A stretch of 58,332 bases of DNA from Verrucomicrobiota bacterium (GTDB lineage: Bacteria; Verrucomicrobiota; Verrucomicrobiia; Opitutales; Opitutaceae), in the NCBI GenBank assembly GCA_018239675.1, contig JAFEGX010000044.1, positions 1-58,332 of the forward strand, read 5' to 3'. This document shows positions 1-7,858 of this stretch, in pieces. Positions within the stretch are counted from its first letter, which is position 1, and every line of letters begins with the position of its first letter. The position numbers and the translations under genes are program-made. Below the pieces are notes generated by a model. The model searched no databases. It was given only the letters and a program-made list of their open reading frames with translations, and had not been told where the DNA came from.

Positions 1-171
1 ATCACCTTGGCGACCTCCCTGGGCCTCTCGGCCGCCGCCGCCTACCTGCTTTCCCATGCTGACACCGCGATGAGCGCAGACACCCTGATCGGTAGTGCCG
101 CGGTCTTCGCGTTGCTCGCGATGGCCGCGCTCGAATACCGCATCCGCTGGAAGGACCTCATCGGACGCTAA
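1..171 (+). CDS. C-terminal fragment of an unidentified membrane protein
   Basis: Frame 1 is open from the first base and ends at TAA 169-171, giving the last 56 residues of a protein whose start lies outside the window. The fragment has two hydrophobic stretches (about residues 2-19 and 30-44) separated by a short polar loop and ends in a basic tail with the motif IRWKDLIGR, so it looks like the last two membrane helices of an inner-membrane protein. A strong intrinsic terminator follows 30 bp later, which supports this as a genuine gene end. There is not enough sequence to name a family. Confidence 0.7.
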   Translation: MTLATSLGLSAAAAYLLSHADTAMSADTLIGSAAVFALLAMAALEYRIRWKDLIGR

Positions 172-200
172 GCCACCATCGCTTAGCCCGTCAGATTCGC

Positions 201-231
201 GAGACCCGGAGCAATCCGGGTCTCTTTTTTT
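201..231 (+). terminator. Rho-independent terminator after the partial membrane protein gene
   Basis: A perfect 10-bp stem (GAGACCCGGA, 201-210, with TCCGGGTCTC, 215-224) closes a GCAA tetraloop and is followed directly by seven T residues (225-231). It isolates the upstream gene from the sigma factor operon that starts at 352. Confidence 0.92.
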
Positions 232-351
232 GTACCCGTTGACGGCAATCTCGGGTTTCAGGGCACGACGGCCTGAAGCCTGGCCGGTCAGTGGCCACTC
301 CAACATCGCTGCGAAACTTTTTTTCGGGCAAACAGACAAATCCCCACGGCG

Positions 352-903
352 ATGACGCTACTCAGGAAAGATCCCCCGATCGAAAGCATGGAGGACCGTC
401 CTGATGATGAATCTTGGAGAGCTTGGTTCGACCACTACGGCCCAAGGCTGCTGCTGGCTGCGCGGCAGTGGTGTCGGTCGATGGCCGACGCCGAGGATGT
501 CGTCCAGGATGCCTTCGTCCGTTTCTGGCGCCGCCAGCGCCAGCTGGGCGGCGAACCTCAGGCGCTCCTGTTCACTTCCGTCAGGCGCGCCGCGCTCGAT
601 CTGGCCCGGCGCAACGCCCGGCGTGGCGTGCGCGAGGAGCGGGCGGACGGCGGCCTGGAGAGCGTCGAGCCCATTTTTGAGACTCCCCTGGAAGGCGATG
701 ACCGCCGCCAGGCCATCGAGTCCGCGCTCCGCCAGCTGCCCGCGGAGCAGCGCGAGGTCCTCACGCTCAAGATCTGGGGCGAGCTCACGTTCGAGCAGAT
801 CGCCGACCAGCTCGGCATTTCACCCAACACCGCCGCTTCGCGCTACCGTTACGCGCTGGGCGCACTCCGCGCGGCGCTGACCGCCGCCGATTGCCATGGA
901 TAA
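352..903 (+). CDS. ECF-type RNA polymerase sigma factor (sigma-70 family)
   Basis: This 183-residue protein would redirect RNA polymerase to alternative promoters. Region 2 spans about residues 20-90 and carries the core-binding and -10 recognition helix with the motif DAEDVVQDAFVRFW (46-59). Region 4 spans about 118-176, with LPAEQREVLTLKIW followed by the helix-turn-helix LTFEQIADQLGIS that would read the -35 element. The linker is short and region 3 is missing, as in ECF factors. ATG at 352 gives the longest form; a second ATG at 388 would remove 12 residues of no known role, and neither has a strong ribosome binding site. The stop overlaps the next gene by 8 bp, which implies co-expression with a membrane-anchored partner. 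The ECF subgroup cannot be assigned by eye. Confidence 0.92.
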   Translation: MTLLRKDPPIESMEDRPDDESWRAWFDHYGPRLLLAARQWCRSMADAEDVVQDAFVRFWRRQRQLGGEPQALLFTSVRRAALDLARRNARRGVREERADGGLESVEPIFETPLEGDDRRQAIESALRQLPAEQREVLTLKIWGELTFEQIADQLGISPNTAASRYRYALGALRAALTAADCHG

Positions 904-1360
904 CGAACTCCAGGAACTCGAGGCCGAACTGAAGGGACTCCGTCCCGTCGCCCCTTCGGCATTTGCCCGGGCCCGGGTCGGGCGCGAACTGGCGAATGCC
1001 CGCCGCCCGATGCTGGGGTGGCTCGCGCTGCCGCTGGCGGCGGCGATCGTCGGGCTGATTTACCTGCAGAACCGCGTCGGTGTGACACCGGCGGGCGCCG
1101 CGCTGTCGCCGGCGCTGGCCCGGGCGGCCGCGACGCCGCCGACCGCGAAGGCCTTTGCCTACAAGCCGGTGTCGGCCGAGAACGTTCTCTACGACGTGCA
1201 GGACGAGGGCATGGTCACGCTGGCCGACGGCACCGCCGCGCGGCGCTACCGCTCGTCCTACGTCGACACCATCACGTGGAAGAATCCCCGCACCCAGGCG
1301 TCGCTGCGCTGGAGCGTGCCGCGGACCGTCGAACGCGTGATTCCCGTCAGCTTCCAGTAA
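896..1360 (+). CDS. Single-pass membrane protein, possible anti-sigma factor
   Basis: This 154-residue protein overlaps the sigma factor gene by 8 bp. The N-terminal 38 residues are charged and would be cytoplasmic. One hydrophobic helix (about 40-57, LGWLALPLAAAIVGLIYL) follows, and then an Ala-rich extracytoplasmic domain with no cysteine pair. That topology and gene order match anti-sigma factors, but the HxxxCxxC zinc motif of ZAS-type anti-sigmas is absent and no family is recognised, so the anti-sigma role is inferred from context alone. The C-terminal domain (about 80-154) may sense something in the periplasm together with the PDZ protein encoded next. Confidence 0.75.
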   Translation: MDNELQELEAELKGLRPVAPSAFARARVGRELANARRPMLGWLALPLAAAIVGLIYLQNRVGVTPAGAALSPALARAAATPPTAKAFAYKPVSAENVLYDVQDEGMVTLADGTAARRYRSSYVDTITWKNPRTQASLRWSVPRTVERVIPVSFQ

Positions 1361-1397
1361 CCCAAACCCTCCGATCAAAAACCAAATCGAATCCACC

Positions 1398-2423
1398 ATG
1401 AAATCTGCCCTCCGTTATCTCATCCCGGCCGCCGGCCTCGCCGCCTGGCTGCCCGTCGCGCGCGCGGACGACCCGGCGCCGAAGACCGAAAGGAAGGAAA
1501 TGCGCGTCATCGTGAACTCCGACAAGGACGGCCCCCACGCGTTCATGCGCATGCATGGGCCGCGCGAGATGGAGACCGTGGCCTTCCTGGGCGTCGAGAC
1601 CCGCCCGACCGACCCGACGCTGGCCGACCAGCTCAATCTCGCCAAGGGCACGGGCCTGATCGTCCGCGCCGTCGTGCCGGAGAGCCCGGCGGCCGGCGTC
1701 CTCAAGCCCAACGACGTCCTCGTGAAGCTCGACGACCAGCTGCTGATCGAATCGCGCCAGCTGGCCGTCCTCGTGCGCAACCACAAGGAGGGTGACGAGG
1801 TTTCCGTCACCTACATCCGCGGCGGCAAGGAGAACACCGCCAAGGTGAAGCTCTCAAAGCACGATGTCCCGAAGTTCGCCCTCCTGGGCGACGGTCCGGG
1901 CGACAACATGTTCTTCAACCTCCACGCCTGGCCGTTCGGCGAGGACGGCCTGCCGGGTGCGGATCGCGCGGACATGGACCGGGTGCTGGCCCTGATCGAC
2001 CAGCACGCCCCTGGCGCGATGAAGGAGATGCGCCGGATGCGCATCGAGCGGGACGGCAAGCCGGCCCCGGGCATGCACACGACCATCGTGAACACCAGCA
2101 ACAGCAACATGGTGTTTTCGGATGAGAAGGGGTCGCTCGATCTCACCATCAAGGACGGCAAGAAGTCGCTGATCGCCAAGAACGCGAAGGGCGAGCAGAT
2201 CTTCTCGGGCCCGATCAACACCCCCGACGAGCGCAAGGCGCTGCCGCCCGAGGTTCGCGATCGCCTCGACAAGCTCGAGGGCATGCAGGAGTTCAGCTTT
2301 CAGACCGACGACGACTTCGAGGGCAACGTCAAGGTGATGCGACCCGCCAAGACCAAGATCGCCCTGCCGCCACCACTGCCGGTGCCGGCGGCCCCCGACG
2401 CTCCTCCGTCGCCCGCGTTTTAA
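1398..2423 (+). CDS. Secreted PDZ-domain protein of the sigma factor operon
   Basis: The 341-residue product has a typical signal peptide (about 1-23, ending LPVARAD) and one PDZ domain at about 62-152, with the carboxylate-binding loop region FLGVETRP and the core VVPESPAAGVLKPNDVLVKLDD. There is no serine protease domain, so it is not a DegP/HtrA protease and more likely binds exposed C-termini in the periplasm. The rest is a polar region and a Pro/Ala-rich tail (about 315-341). It starts 37 bp after the membrane protein gene and completes a sigma, membrane partner, PDZ operon. A role in envelope stress sensing is inferred from that arrangement. Some family members carry two PDZ copies; only one is visible here. 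Confidence 0.85.
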   Translation: MKSALRYLIPAAGLAAWLPVARADDPAPKTERKEMRVIVNSDKDGPHAFMRMHGPREMETVAFLGVETRPTDPTLADQLNLAKGTGLIVRAVVPESPAAGVLKPNDVLVKLDDQLLIESRQLAVLVRNHKEGDEVSVTYIRGGKENTAKVKLSKHDVPKFALLGDGPGDNMFFNLHAWPFGEDGLPGADRADMDRVLALIDQHAPGAMKEMRRMRIERDGKPAPGMHTTIVNTSNSNMVFSDEKGSLDLTIKDGKKSLIAKNAKGEQIFSGPINTPDERKALPPEVRDRLDKLEGMQEFSFQTDDDFEGNVKVMRPAKTKIALPPPLPVPAAPDAPPSPAF

Positions 2424-2492
2424 TCGCGGGATCCGCGGCTGGGCGGGAGACCAGCTCGCCGCCCGATCCTTTGGTTGTGTTCGTGTCAGCAG

Positions 2493-2520
2493 AAAGGCGG
2501 GGTCGTGAGACCCCGCCTTT
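2493..2520. terminator. Bidirectional intrinsic terminator between convergent genes
   Basis: A 12-bp perfect stem (2493-2504 AAAGGCGGGGTC with 2509-2520 GACCCCGCCTTT) closes a GTGA loop. It has T residues on the plus side and A residues on the other flank, so it can end transcription of the PDZ gene (plus) and the DUF4199 gene (minus), whose stops lie 70 bp and 33 bp away. Confidence 0.88.
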
Positions 2521-2552
2521 TCCTTTCCGGCCGGACCTCCGAGCAGATCAGG

Positions 2553-3095
2553 TCAGGAGACCTCGCCCTCCTTGATCGCCTCGACGGCCGGACGCTTGAG
2601 GAACGCCGCGGTGATGAGCGAGATGATCGTGCCCCAGAACAAGCCGCCAATGAAACCGAACGCGGCGGTCATCCCGGGCTTGAGGAAGAAACGGATGCTC
2701 TTTTCCGCGCGCTCCATCTGGGCGGCGCTCAGGCCCTTGGCCTCGAGCTTGTCGAGCTGCGCCTGGACAATGATCTCGGAGATTCCGGGGTTGATCACCT
2801 GGAAGTAGAGGAAATTCGTGAAAATGCCGATGACCGCGGCGGCGAGCGTGATCAGGAAACCGGCCGCGAAGGCGTTGCCGTAGCTGAAGTCCTCCGCGAC
2901 GGGCCACTCCGCCCGGCGGGCCTGGGTCCCGAGGACGATGAACGTGATCCCGAACGCGAGGCCACCCACCGAACCGATGATCTGGGCGGTCGAGAACTTG
3001 GCCGGGTCGGAGTGGAAGCCGAGGAAGTACAGGACCAGAGTCAGGACCATGCCAGCCAAGGCCATGAAAAAGCCGTAGAGGGTGTAGGTTTTCAT
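2553..3095 (-). CDS. DUF4199 family membrane protein
   Basis: This 180-residue protein has four hydrophobic segments (about 5-25, 37-57, 74-100 and 141-163) and a charged amphipathic stretch between the third and fourth (about 108-137, rich in K/E/Q). Length, topology and the SYGNAFAAGFLIT and GGLFWGTIISLI regions fit DUF4199, a family common in Bacteroidota and Verrucomicrobiota with no established function. It reads towards the shared terminator at 2493-2520 and has no operon partner on its strand within 150 bp. The ATG at 3095 opens directly into the first membrane helix, as expected for the family. Confidence 0.82.
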   Translation of the reverse strand: MKTYTLYGFFMALAGMVLTLVLYFLGFHSDPAKFSTAQIIGSVGGLAFGITFIVLGTQARRAEWPVAEDFSYGNAFAAGFLITLAAAVIGIFTNFLYFQVINPGISEIIVQAQLDKLEAKGLSAAQMERAEKSIRFFLKPGMTAAFGFIGGLFWGTIISLITAAFLKRPAVEAIKEGEVS

Positions 3096-3263
3096 CGGGC
3101 CGATGATGAACCGGCCAACGGTGAAAACAACCCTGCTGTGACAGGCGGCGGCGGGACAGGACCAGTGGCCGGGAAGCGCGACGGTTTCGAACGGGCTTTG
3201 GGCGGTCAGGCGGCCGCTTCAGCTATGCCTGCCGGGATCTGGACAAACCCACGGACGTCTGGC

Positions 3264-3524
3264 TTACGCGGCCAGCGAGATGGACTCATGGCGCGGATGA
3301 CGGCCAAACGGCACAAGATTGTCCGACCGCGGCTGCCAATAGGGGCGTCGCGGGGCATAGTCGCGGATCACGCTGAGCAGGAAGAGCATCGAGGCGGTGG
3401 TGGCGAAGATGCCGAGCGAGACATCAAAAAAGAAGGCAACCAAGCCAACGAGAGCGGCGGCGGAGAGAAGGGAGATGAGTTTCATGGCGGAATTGGCGGA
3501 CGTGGAGATTTGAATCGTTGCCAT
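3264..3524 (-). CDS. Small two-helix membrane protein, unknown
   Basis: An 86-residue product beginning MATIQISTSANSAMKLISLL has a hydrophobic pair at about 15-33 and 37-53 followed by a basic, aromatic cytoplasmic tail (RDYAPRRPYWQPR). No family is recognised. The reading frame continues open upstream, but that extension overlaps the 3' part of the phosphodiesterase gene out of frame and contains no better start, so the ATG at 3524 is chosen; an internal ATG would give a 73-residue form starting MKLISLL. No clear ribosome binding site is visible. It lies between two minus-strand genes with about 180 bp on each side. Confidence 0.62.
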   Translation of the reverse strand: MATIQISTSANSAMKLISLLSAAALVGLVAFFFDVSLGIFATTASMLFLLSVIRDYAPRRPYWQPRSDNLVPFGRHPRHESISLAA

Positions 3525-3706
3525 GAGAACTCGGCGCGCCCCGAAAAGTTGCAGGGAAACGTACCCGTTTTGAGGGACGGTCCGACAGCGGGATGAACGG
3601 CGCCACCAAACCGCAACCGGAGCCGAAGCCGGCCCGGTCAGCGAAATTTGCGTCTCCCTGCGCCTGCCCGATGTTTGAAAAACACCCAGGCCGCGAAACC
3701 GGCGCC

Positions 3707-4939
3707 CTATTTCAGGAACGCCTTCACCAATCGATCGTCGCCGTCGTTCGGCGCCGGCTGCAGGTGCAGCGCCGCGCAGAGGAGATTGTAGATGTTCACG
3801 TTCTCGACGGGATCGATCGCCACGCCGGAGCGGAATGACGGCCCGGCGGCCACGAGGATGCCGTGCATCGACCGGTATTGCGGATCGTAGCCGTGGTCGC
3901 CGCGGTTGAACTTGTCCCGGACCGACTCGTAGTACTTGCGCGCGCCGACTTCCCAGCCTTCCTCGGGCACGATCCATACCGGCGGAATGCGGGGATTGCC
4001 GGCCATGTGGTAGCGCGCCGGCAGGTCCTGCGCCAGATACACCTTCACGTGCGGCACGGCCGACAGTGCCGTCACGATCGACTCGGGCGTGCCCTCAAGC
4101 GGACGCAGGCCGCAGACCGGGCCGAAGAAGTCGACCTGCACGGAGCTCGGGTCCAGGTAATCGTCGAGGACGATCACCCGCGAGAGGCTGATGGGAGTCA
4201 TGCCGTGGTCGGACACCACCACGAGGTTCGCCTCGATATGTTCGGCCTTGAGCCGCGCGCGCATCGCGCCGACCCGGGAATCGAGCATTTTCACCGTGTT
4301 CGCGATCTCCGGCGAGTCGGGCCCGAATTTGTGGCCGATGGAGTTGGTTTCCTCCATGTAGAACGTGACGACCACCGGGCGCTTGTCCGGCGGCTGGCGC
4401 AGCCAGCCGATGGTCTCGTCCAGCCTTTGCTCGAAGGGCATCCTGGAATCGTAGGGCCGCCAGTAGGTGGGCCGGTAGCCGCCGATCTCCGCCTCGGAAC
4501 CGACCCAGAAATAGGCGGCGCTGGGGTGGCCCTGCTTGACCGCGGTCACCCAGATCGGCTCGCCGCTCCACCAGACGCTCTCCTGCGCGGAGCCGGGCCG
4601 GTTGTAATGGAAATAGGTCTGCGTCCGCGGATCGAACATCTCGTTGTTGATGATGCCGTGGTGCGCCGGGTAGAGGCCGGTGACGATGGAGTAGTGGTTG
4701 GGAAAGGTGTTGGACGGGAACACCGGGATCAGCTCGCGCGCATAGCAGCCCTCCTGGCGCAGCTGCCGGAGGTTGACGGTCTCGGCCGGGTATTTGTCGC
4801 AGTAATCCCAGCGGAATCCGTCGAGCGAGATCAGGATCAGCGGTGGCGGCGCGCCGTCGCCCGAGCCGGTGGCGCAGCCGGCCAGCCCGACGGCCAGCAG
4901 GGCGAGCAGTCCGACGGCGAGGAGGCGGAGGGATTTCAT
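3707..4939 (-). CDS. Ectonucleotide pyrophosphatase/phosphodiesterase-like lipoprotein (alkaline phosphatase superfamily)
   Basis: The 410-residue product begins with a lipoprotein signal peptide (lipobox LAGC, Cys22), so it is predicted to be anchored in the envelope. The type I phosphodiesterase/nucleotide pyrophosphatase core follows: ISLDGFRWDY with metal ligand Asp40, nucleophile Thr78 in FPSNTFPNHYSIVTG, then SIGHKFGPDSPE and VVVSDHGM carrying further metal-binding Asp and His residues. Family members hydrolyse nucleotide or lipid phosphodiesters; the substrate cannot be told from sequence. It is the last gene of tatA-smr-phosphodiesterase, and its ATG overlaps the smr stop as ATGA (4936-4939), so translation is likely coupled. 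An open frame extends further upstream only because it shadows smr and tatA. Confidence 0.9.
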   Translation of the reverse strand: MKSLRLLAVGLLALLAVGLAGCATGSGDGAPPPLILISLDGFRWDYCDKYPAETVNLRQLRQEGCYARELIPVFPSNTFPNHYSIVTGLYPAHHGIINNEMFDPRTQTYFHYNRPGSAQESVWWSGEPIWVTAVKQGHPSAAYFWVGSEAEIGGYRPTYWRPYDSRMPFEQRLDETIGWLRQPPDKRPVVVTFYMEETNSIGHKFGPDSPEIANTVKMLDSRVGAMRARLKAEHIEANLVVVSDHGMTPISLSRVIVLDDYLDPSSVQVDFFGPVCGLRPLEGTPESIVTALSAVPHVKVYLAQDLPARYHMAGNPRIPPVWIVPEEGWEVGARKYYESVRDKFNRGDHGYDPQYRSMHGILVAAGPSFRSGVAIDPVENVNIYNLLCAALHLQPAPNDGDDRLVKAFLK

Positions 4940-5226
4940 CGATGCAAAGTGACCAGGGTGGCGCCCCATGAGCCGGTGTGCTCGTTGCCGGAGCGGAACG
5001 AGTGCACCAAGGGCGAGTGCTTGAGCAGGTGGTGGACGGAGGTCCGCAGCTGGCCGGTGCCCTTGCCGTGGACTATCCGCACCTCGTGGAGACCGCGCTC
5101 GCGACAGGCTCCCAGGTATGCCGGGATCAGCTCGCCGAGGTCGCGCGGGTCGAACGTATGCAGATCCAGTTCGCCGGTGATCGGAATCGAGACCGGGGCG
5201 GCGGCGGCGGGCGGGACGGACTTCAC
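4936..5226 (-). CDS. Smr domain protein (MutS2 C-terminal-like)
   Basis: A 96-residue stand-alone Smr domain. Key signatures are [10 protein letters not shown] near residues 21-29 and the [10 protein letters not shown] loop (about 52-61, HGKGxGxLR), which in Smr proteins forms the nucleic-acid nicking site. The start is inferred to be GTG at 5226 because it overlaps the tatA stop as GTGA (5223-5226) and gives a domain-length protein; an in-frame extension upstream would run through tatA in another frame. The stop overlaps the downstream phosphodiesterase ATG by 4 bp. Smr domains act on branched or collided nucleic acids or ribosomes, and the role beside tatA is unclear. Confidence 0.85.
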   Translation of the reverse strand: MKSVPPAAAAPVSIPITGELDLHTFDPRDLGELIPAYLGACRERGLHEVRIVHGKGTGQLRTSVHHLLKHSPLVHSFRSGNEHTGSWGATLVTLHR

Positions 5227-5549
5227 GGCGCGGGAGTGGTTCCCGGGGGAGCCGGCGGATCGACCCGCTGGACGGGTGCGGGCGAGGGCAGGGAGACGGG
5301 CGGCGGGGGCGGCGGCTTCGCGACCAGCTTCGCCGGCGGGTTGTCGGGCACCTCGTCGAGGGCGCGCTTGAATTCCTGCTCCACCTCGCCGGCGGCCTTC
5401 TTGAAGTCGCGCAGCGCGCGCCCGAGGCCCTTGGCCAGCTGCGGCATCTTGTCGCCGCCAAACAGGATCAGCACCAGCGCCAGCACCACCATCAGCTCGC
5501 CGCCGCCGAACGCGGGCAGGAGGGCAAGCCATGGTGACAAGGTGGTCAT
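5223..5549 (-). CDS. tatA: Twin-arginine translocase subunit TatA/TatE
   Basis: The 108-residue protein has the TatA layout: a short periplasmic N-terminus, GGGELMVV with Glu18 at the mouth of the single membrane helix (19-31), the FG hinge (30-31), and an amphipathic helix (about 34-55, [20 protein letters not shown]). A long Pro-rich tail (about 70-108) follows. TatA oligomers form the conduit for folded proteins exported by the Tat pathway. tatB and tatC are not in the window. The gene heads a coupled operon with smr and the phosphodiesterase (4-bp overlaps at both junctions). Confidence 0.92.
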   Translation of the reverse strand: MTTLSPWLALLPAFGGGELMVVLALVLILFGGDKMPQLAKGLGRALRDFKKAAGEVEQEFKRALDEVPDNPPAKLVAKPPPPPPVSLPSPAPVQRVDPPAPPGTTPAP

Positions 5550-5642
5550 GACGAAAGTTGGTCCAACAATGCGGGCAATGTAACCGAAAAATCAAGCGGC
5601 CGCTGCAGGCGGCGCGCCCGTCCGAGAACCTTCTCCATGTGG

Positions 5643-5662
5643 GCGGGGTGCCCTCACCCCGC
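5643..5662. other. Stem-loop between araC-type gene and tatA
   Basis: A perfect 8-bp stem (GCGGGGTG, 5643-5650, with CACCCCGC, 5655-5662) closes a CCCT loop. It lies just downstream of the AraC-type gene and upstream of tatA, both on the minus strand. No T tract follows on either strand, so it may slow or attenuate transcription but is not a convincing intrinsic terminator. Confidence 0.4.
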
Positions 5663-5673
5663 ATTTACCCTCC

Positions 5674-6501
5674 CTAAGCCGGCCGGCGTCCCTGCCGGAA
5701 GGCCCGGGGGCTCAGGCCGCCGTGACGCTTGAACCGCAGCGTGAAGTAGAACGGGTTGTCGAAACCCACCGCGCGCGCAATCGTCGCGACCGGCTCCTGC
5801 GTGAACTCGAGCAGCTCCCGCGCGCGGTTCAGCCGCTGGAGCTCGAGATAGCGCTGTGGCGTCTCGCCGGTCTGGGCGCGAAACAGGTGGGCGAAGCGCG
5901 AGGGCGACAGCCCGCACTCGGCGGCGATGCGGGCGACATTCAGCGGCTCGGCGAAGTGCGCGCAGATGAACTCGAGCGACTGCCGGATCCGGCTGTCGAG
6001 GCCCGCGGTTTCCCGGCGGGGATTGAGCAGATCGCCCCATAGCAGGATTTCCTCGAGTGCATTCAGGGCCAGGCCCTCGCGCTGCCGGCTGGGTCCGGCA
6101 CTGAGGCGCACGACGTCGCGGAATCGCTGCGCGATTCGCCGGCCCGACTCGTTCGGTCCCAGCGTCAGCCGCTGCAGGCCGGGCGCCACCTCCGGCCAGT
6201 CGAGCAGCGGCAGCCAGCCGGGACGGGGCAGGAAGTGCGCCCACCAGAGATCCCAGTGGCGCCGCCCCGGGGCCGTCCCGTAGTCGTGGAGTGCCCCCGG
6301 GCGCAACAGGATCAGGTCGCCGGGGCCCGTGACAACCTCCCCGCCGGCAAAGCCGAACCGCCCATGCCCCGCCGCCGTCAGGATCAGCAGCCAATCCCGG
6401 GTCCCGGATGCGCGAAATGTCTGGTAGCGCGGCCCTTTGTCGAAGTGGCCGGTGACGAGCATGCCGGGCGGCGGAGCCGGGGTGTTGGGGCGGGCGGGCA
6501 T
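5674..6501 (-). CDS. AraC family transcriptional regulator
   Basis: The 275-residue protein has an N-terminal cupin-type sensor domain (about 15-165). Its segment WDLWWAHFLPRPGW resembles the sugar-binding domain of E. coli AraC. The C-terminal AraC/XylS DNA-binding domain (about 175-270) has the first helix-turn-helix at LNVARIAAECGLSPSRFAHLF and the second at PVATIARAVGFDNPFYFTLRFK. It is divergent from the dioxygenase gene (79 bp between starts), so that gene is the obvious regulatory target. The effector is probably a carbohydrate, judging by the sensor domain, but this is not shown. Confidence 0.92.
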   Translation of the reverse strand: MPARPNTPAPPPGMLVTGHFDKGPRYQTFRASGTRDWLLILTAAGHGRFGFAGGEVVTGPGDLILLRPGALHDYGTAPGRRHWDLWWAHFLPRPGWLPLLDWPEVAPGLQRLTLGPNESGRRIAQRFRDVVRLSAGPSRQREGLALNALEEILLWGDLLNPRRETAGLDSRIRQSLEFICAHFAEPLNVARIAAECGLSPSRFAHLFRAQTGETPQRYLELQRLNRARELLEFTQEPVATIARAVGFDNPFYFTLRFKRHGGLSPRAFRQGRRPA

Positions 6502-6518
6502 GTTTCGGCCAGTAGGAT

Positions 6519-6524
6519 ATTATA
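6519..6524 (-). promoter_or_regulatory. Possible -10 element for the AraC-type gene
   Basis: The minus strand reads TATAAT here, 17 bp upstream of the start codon. No good TTGACA-like partner sits at 16-18 bp; the nearest candidate (TTGCCC) is too far at about 22 bp. The region is markedly AT-rich for this genome, which favours a promoter. Confidence 0.35.
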
Positions 6525-6580
6525 GGTTTTCGGTGGCGGACTTTATGGGCAATCCGGGCGACCGATGCTAGGTTATTCGC

Positions 6581-7414
6581 ATGGTAGCCGACCTGACCCC
6601 AGCCGCTCCCGATCCGCAGCTTGCCGCCGAGGCCGCGCAGTTTGCCCGCGAGGGCTTTGTGCACGCCCGCGGCCTCCTCACGCCCGCCGAGGTCGAGGAG
6701 ATCCGCGAGATTTTCGCCCGGATGCACGCCGAGGGTGTCCCGGGCCATTACGACCCGCGCCAGGCGCGGGATGGCGTTGAGGACCCGAACGACCCGCTCT
6801 TCCAGTATCCGCGCGTGATGATGCCGCATCGCTTCAGCCCCCGGGCGCGGCACTACATGCTGCATCCGAAGGTGGCGGGCCGGCTGCGCGCGTTCTTCGG
6901 CGCGGACCCGGTTGCGACGCAGAGCATGTTCTACTTCAAGCCGCCGGGCGCGCGCGGCCAGGCGCTGCACCAGGACCAGTTTTATCTCCTCGTCGAACCC
7001 GGCACCTGCATCGCGGCGTGGACGGCGATCGACGACACCGACGCCGAGAATGGCGCCATGCTGGTCGTGCCGAAGACCAACGATGCCGACATCGTGTGCC
7101 CGTCGACGGCGGACTCACGGGTGAGCTACACTTCCCATTTCGTGCCGGTGCCCCCGGGCCTGAAGGCGCAGCTCGTGCCGATGAAGGCCGGCGACACGCT
7201 CTTCTTCAACGGCAGCGTGATCCACGGCTCGGGTCCGAACCGCTCGAAGACCCGTTTCCGTCGCTCGTTCATCTGCCACTACGCCTCCGGCAATGTGCGT
7301 AAGATCTCCCGGTTCTACCATCCGCTCACGCGCCTGGACGGCACCGAGTACGAGGTCGAGCCGCAGACTTCCGGCGGCGCCTGCGGCGAGGGCTGGAAGG
7401 GCTCGCTGCACTGA
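6581..7414 (+). CDS. Phytanoyl-CoA dioxygenase (PhyH) family protein
   Basis: The 277-residue protein is a non-haem Fe(II)/2-oxoglutarate oxygenase of the PhyH family. The iron triad is visible as His130 and Asp132 in ALHQDQFYLL and a distal His215 in GSVIHGSGPN, and a basic stretch (KTRFRRSF, about 223-230) supplies the likely 2-oxoglutarate-binding Arg. The family hydroxylates small molecules or lipids; in Verrucomicrobiota and Planctomycetota these enzymes are numerous and mostly of unknown substrate. It is transcribed divergently from the AraC-type regulator, whose sensor domain suggests a sugar-linked substrate (inference). The start at 6581 gives the usual family length. Confidence 0.88.
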   Translation: MVADLTPAAPDPQLAAEAAQFAREGFVHARGLLTPAEVEEIREIFARMHAEGVPGHYDPRQARDGVEDPNDPLFQYPRVMMPHRFSPRARHYMLHPKVAGRLRAFFGADPVATQSMFYFKPPGARGQALHQDQFYLLVEPGTCIAAWTAIDDTDAENGAMLVVPKTNDADIVCPSTADSRVSYTSHFVPVPPGLKAQLVPMKAGDTLFFNGSVIHGSGPNRSKTRFRRSFICHYASGNVRKISRFYHPLTRLDGTEYEVEPQTSGGACGEGWKGSLH

Positions 7415-7436
7415 GCCTCCGGCCCGCCGGGCCGGC

Positions 7437-7529
7437 GGAGATGGAAGTTCGCAGTTGGGAGATGGAGTATCGCGGCCATCCGCGGGTTTGGCGCGATTTC
7501 AATCTCCCAGCGCCCATTTGCCAGCTCCG
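7437..7529. repeat. Imperfect inverted repeat, GGAGATGG word family
   Basis: The left arm (7437-7468) is made of recurring GGAGATGG / GTTGGGAG words, and the right arm (7496-7529) is its imperfect complement (roughly two thirds of positions). The element fills the spacer between the convergent dioxygenase and Rieske genes. The same words recur at 44159-44261. Confidence 0.7.
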
Positions 7530-7546
7530 AGCCCTGAGCCTCTGGC

Positions 7547-7852
7547 TCAGAGCTCAACTTCGATCTGGTCGCCGTTGACGAACACCGGGTAGGTCGCGAG
7601 CGCGCGCTCGGCCTGGCCCGGGACGCAGCCGGTCGTGACGTCAAAGTCGATCGCGTGCCACGGGCAGGTGACCACGCAGCCCGCCAGCCGGCCGTCGGCC
7701 AGCGGGGCGCCGGCGTGCGGACAGGTGTTGTCCATCGCGTGGATCCGGCCGGCGACGTTGAAGAGCGCGATGGGCTGGCCCGCGACGGTGAAGGAGCGGC
7801 CGGCGCCGACGGGAATCGAGCCGACGGGAGCGACGGGGTGGCGTTGCGGCAT
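7547..7852 (-). CDS. Rieske [2Fe-2S] ferredoxin-like protein
   Basis: This 101-residue single Rieske domain has the complete cluster motifs: Cys44-Pro-His46 in NTCPHAGAPL and Cys63-Pro-Trp-His66 in VTCPWHAIDF. It resembles small NirD/biphenyl-dioxygenase-ferredoxin-type electron carriers, which pass electrons to oxygenases or reductases. No signal peptide or membrane anchor is present, so it is cytoplasmic. It sits 6 bp after the epimerase-like gene on the same strand and is probably co-transcribed with it. The nearby dioxygenase is a 2-oxoglutarate enzyme that would not need a Rieske donor, so the partner is unknown. Confidence 0.88.
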   Translation of the reverse strand: MPQRHPVAPVGSIPVGAGRSFTVAGQPIALFNVAGRIHAMDNTCPHAGAPLADGRLAGCVVTCPWHAIDFDVTTGCVPGQAERALATYPVFVNGDQIEVEL

Positions 7853-7858
7853 GGCAGG

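Noticed and set aside
5643..5662. Intrinsic terminator
   Set aside because: The stem is perfect but neither side has a T run, so it is listed only as a stem-loop.
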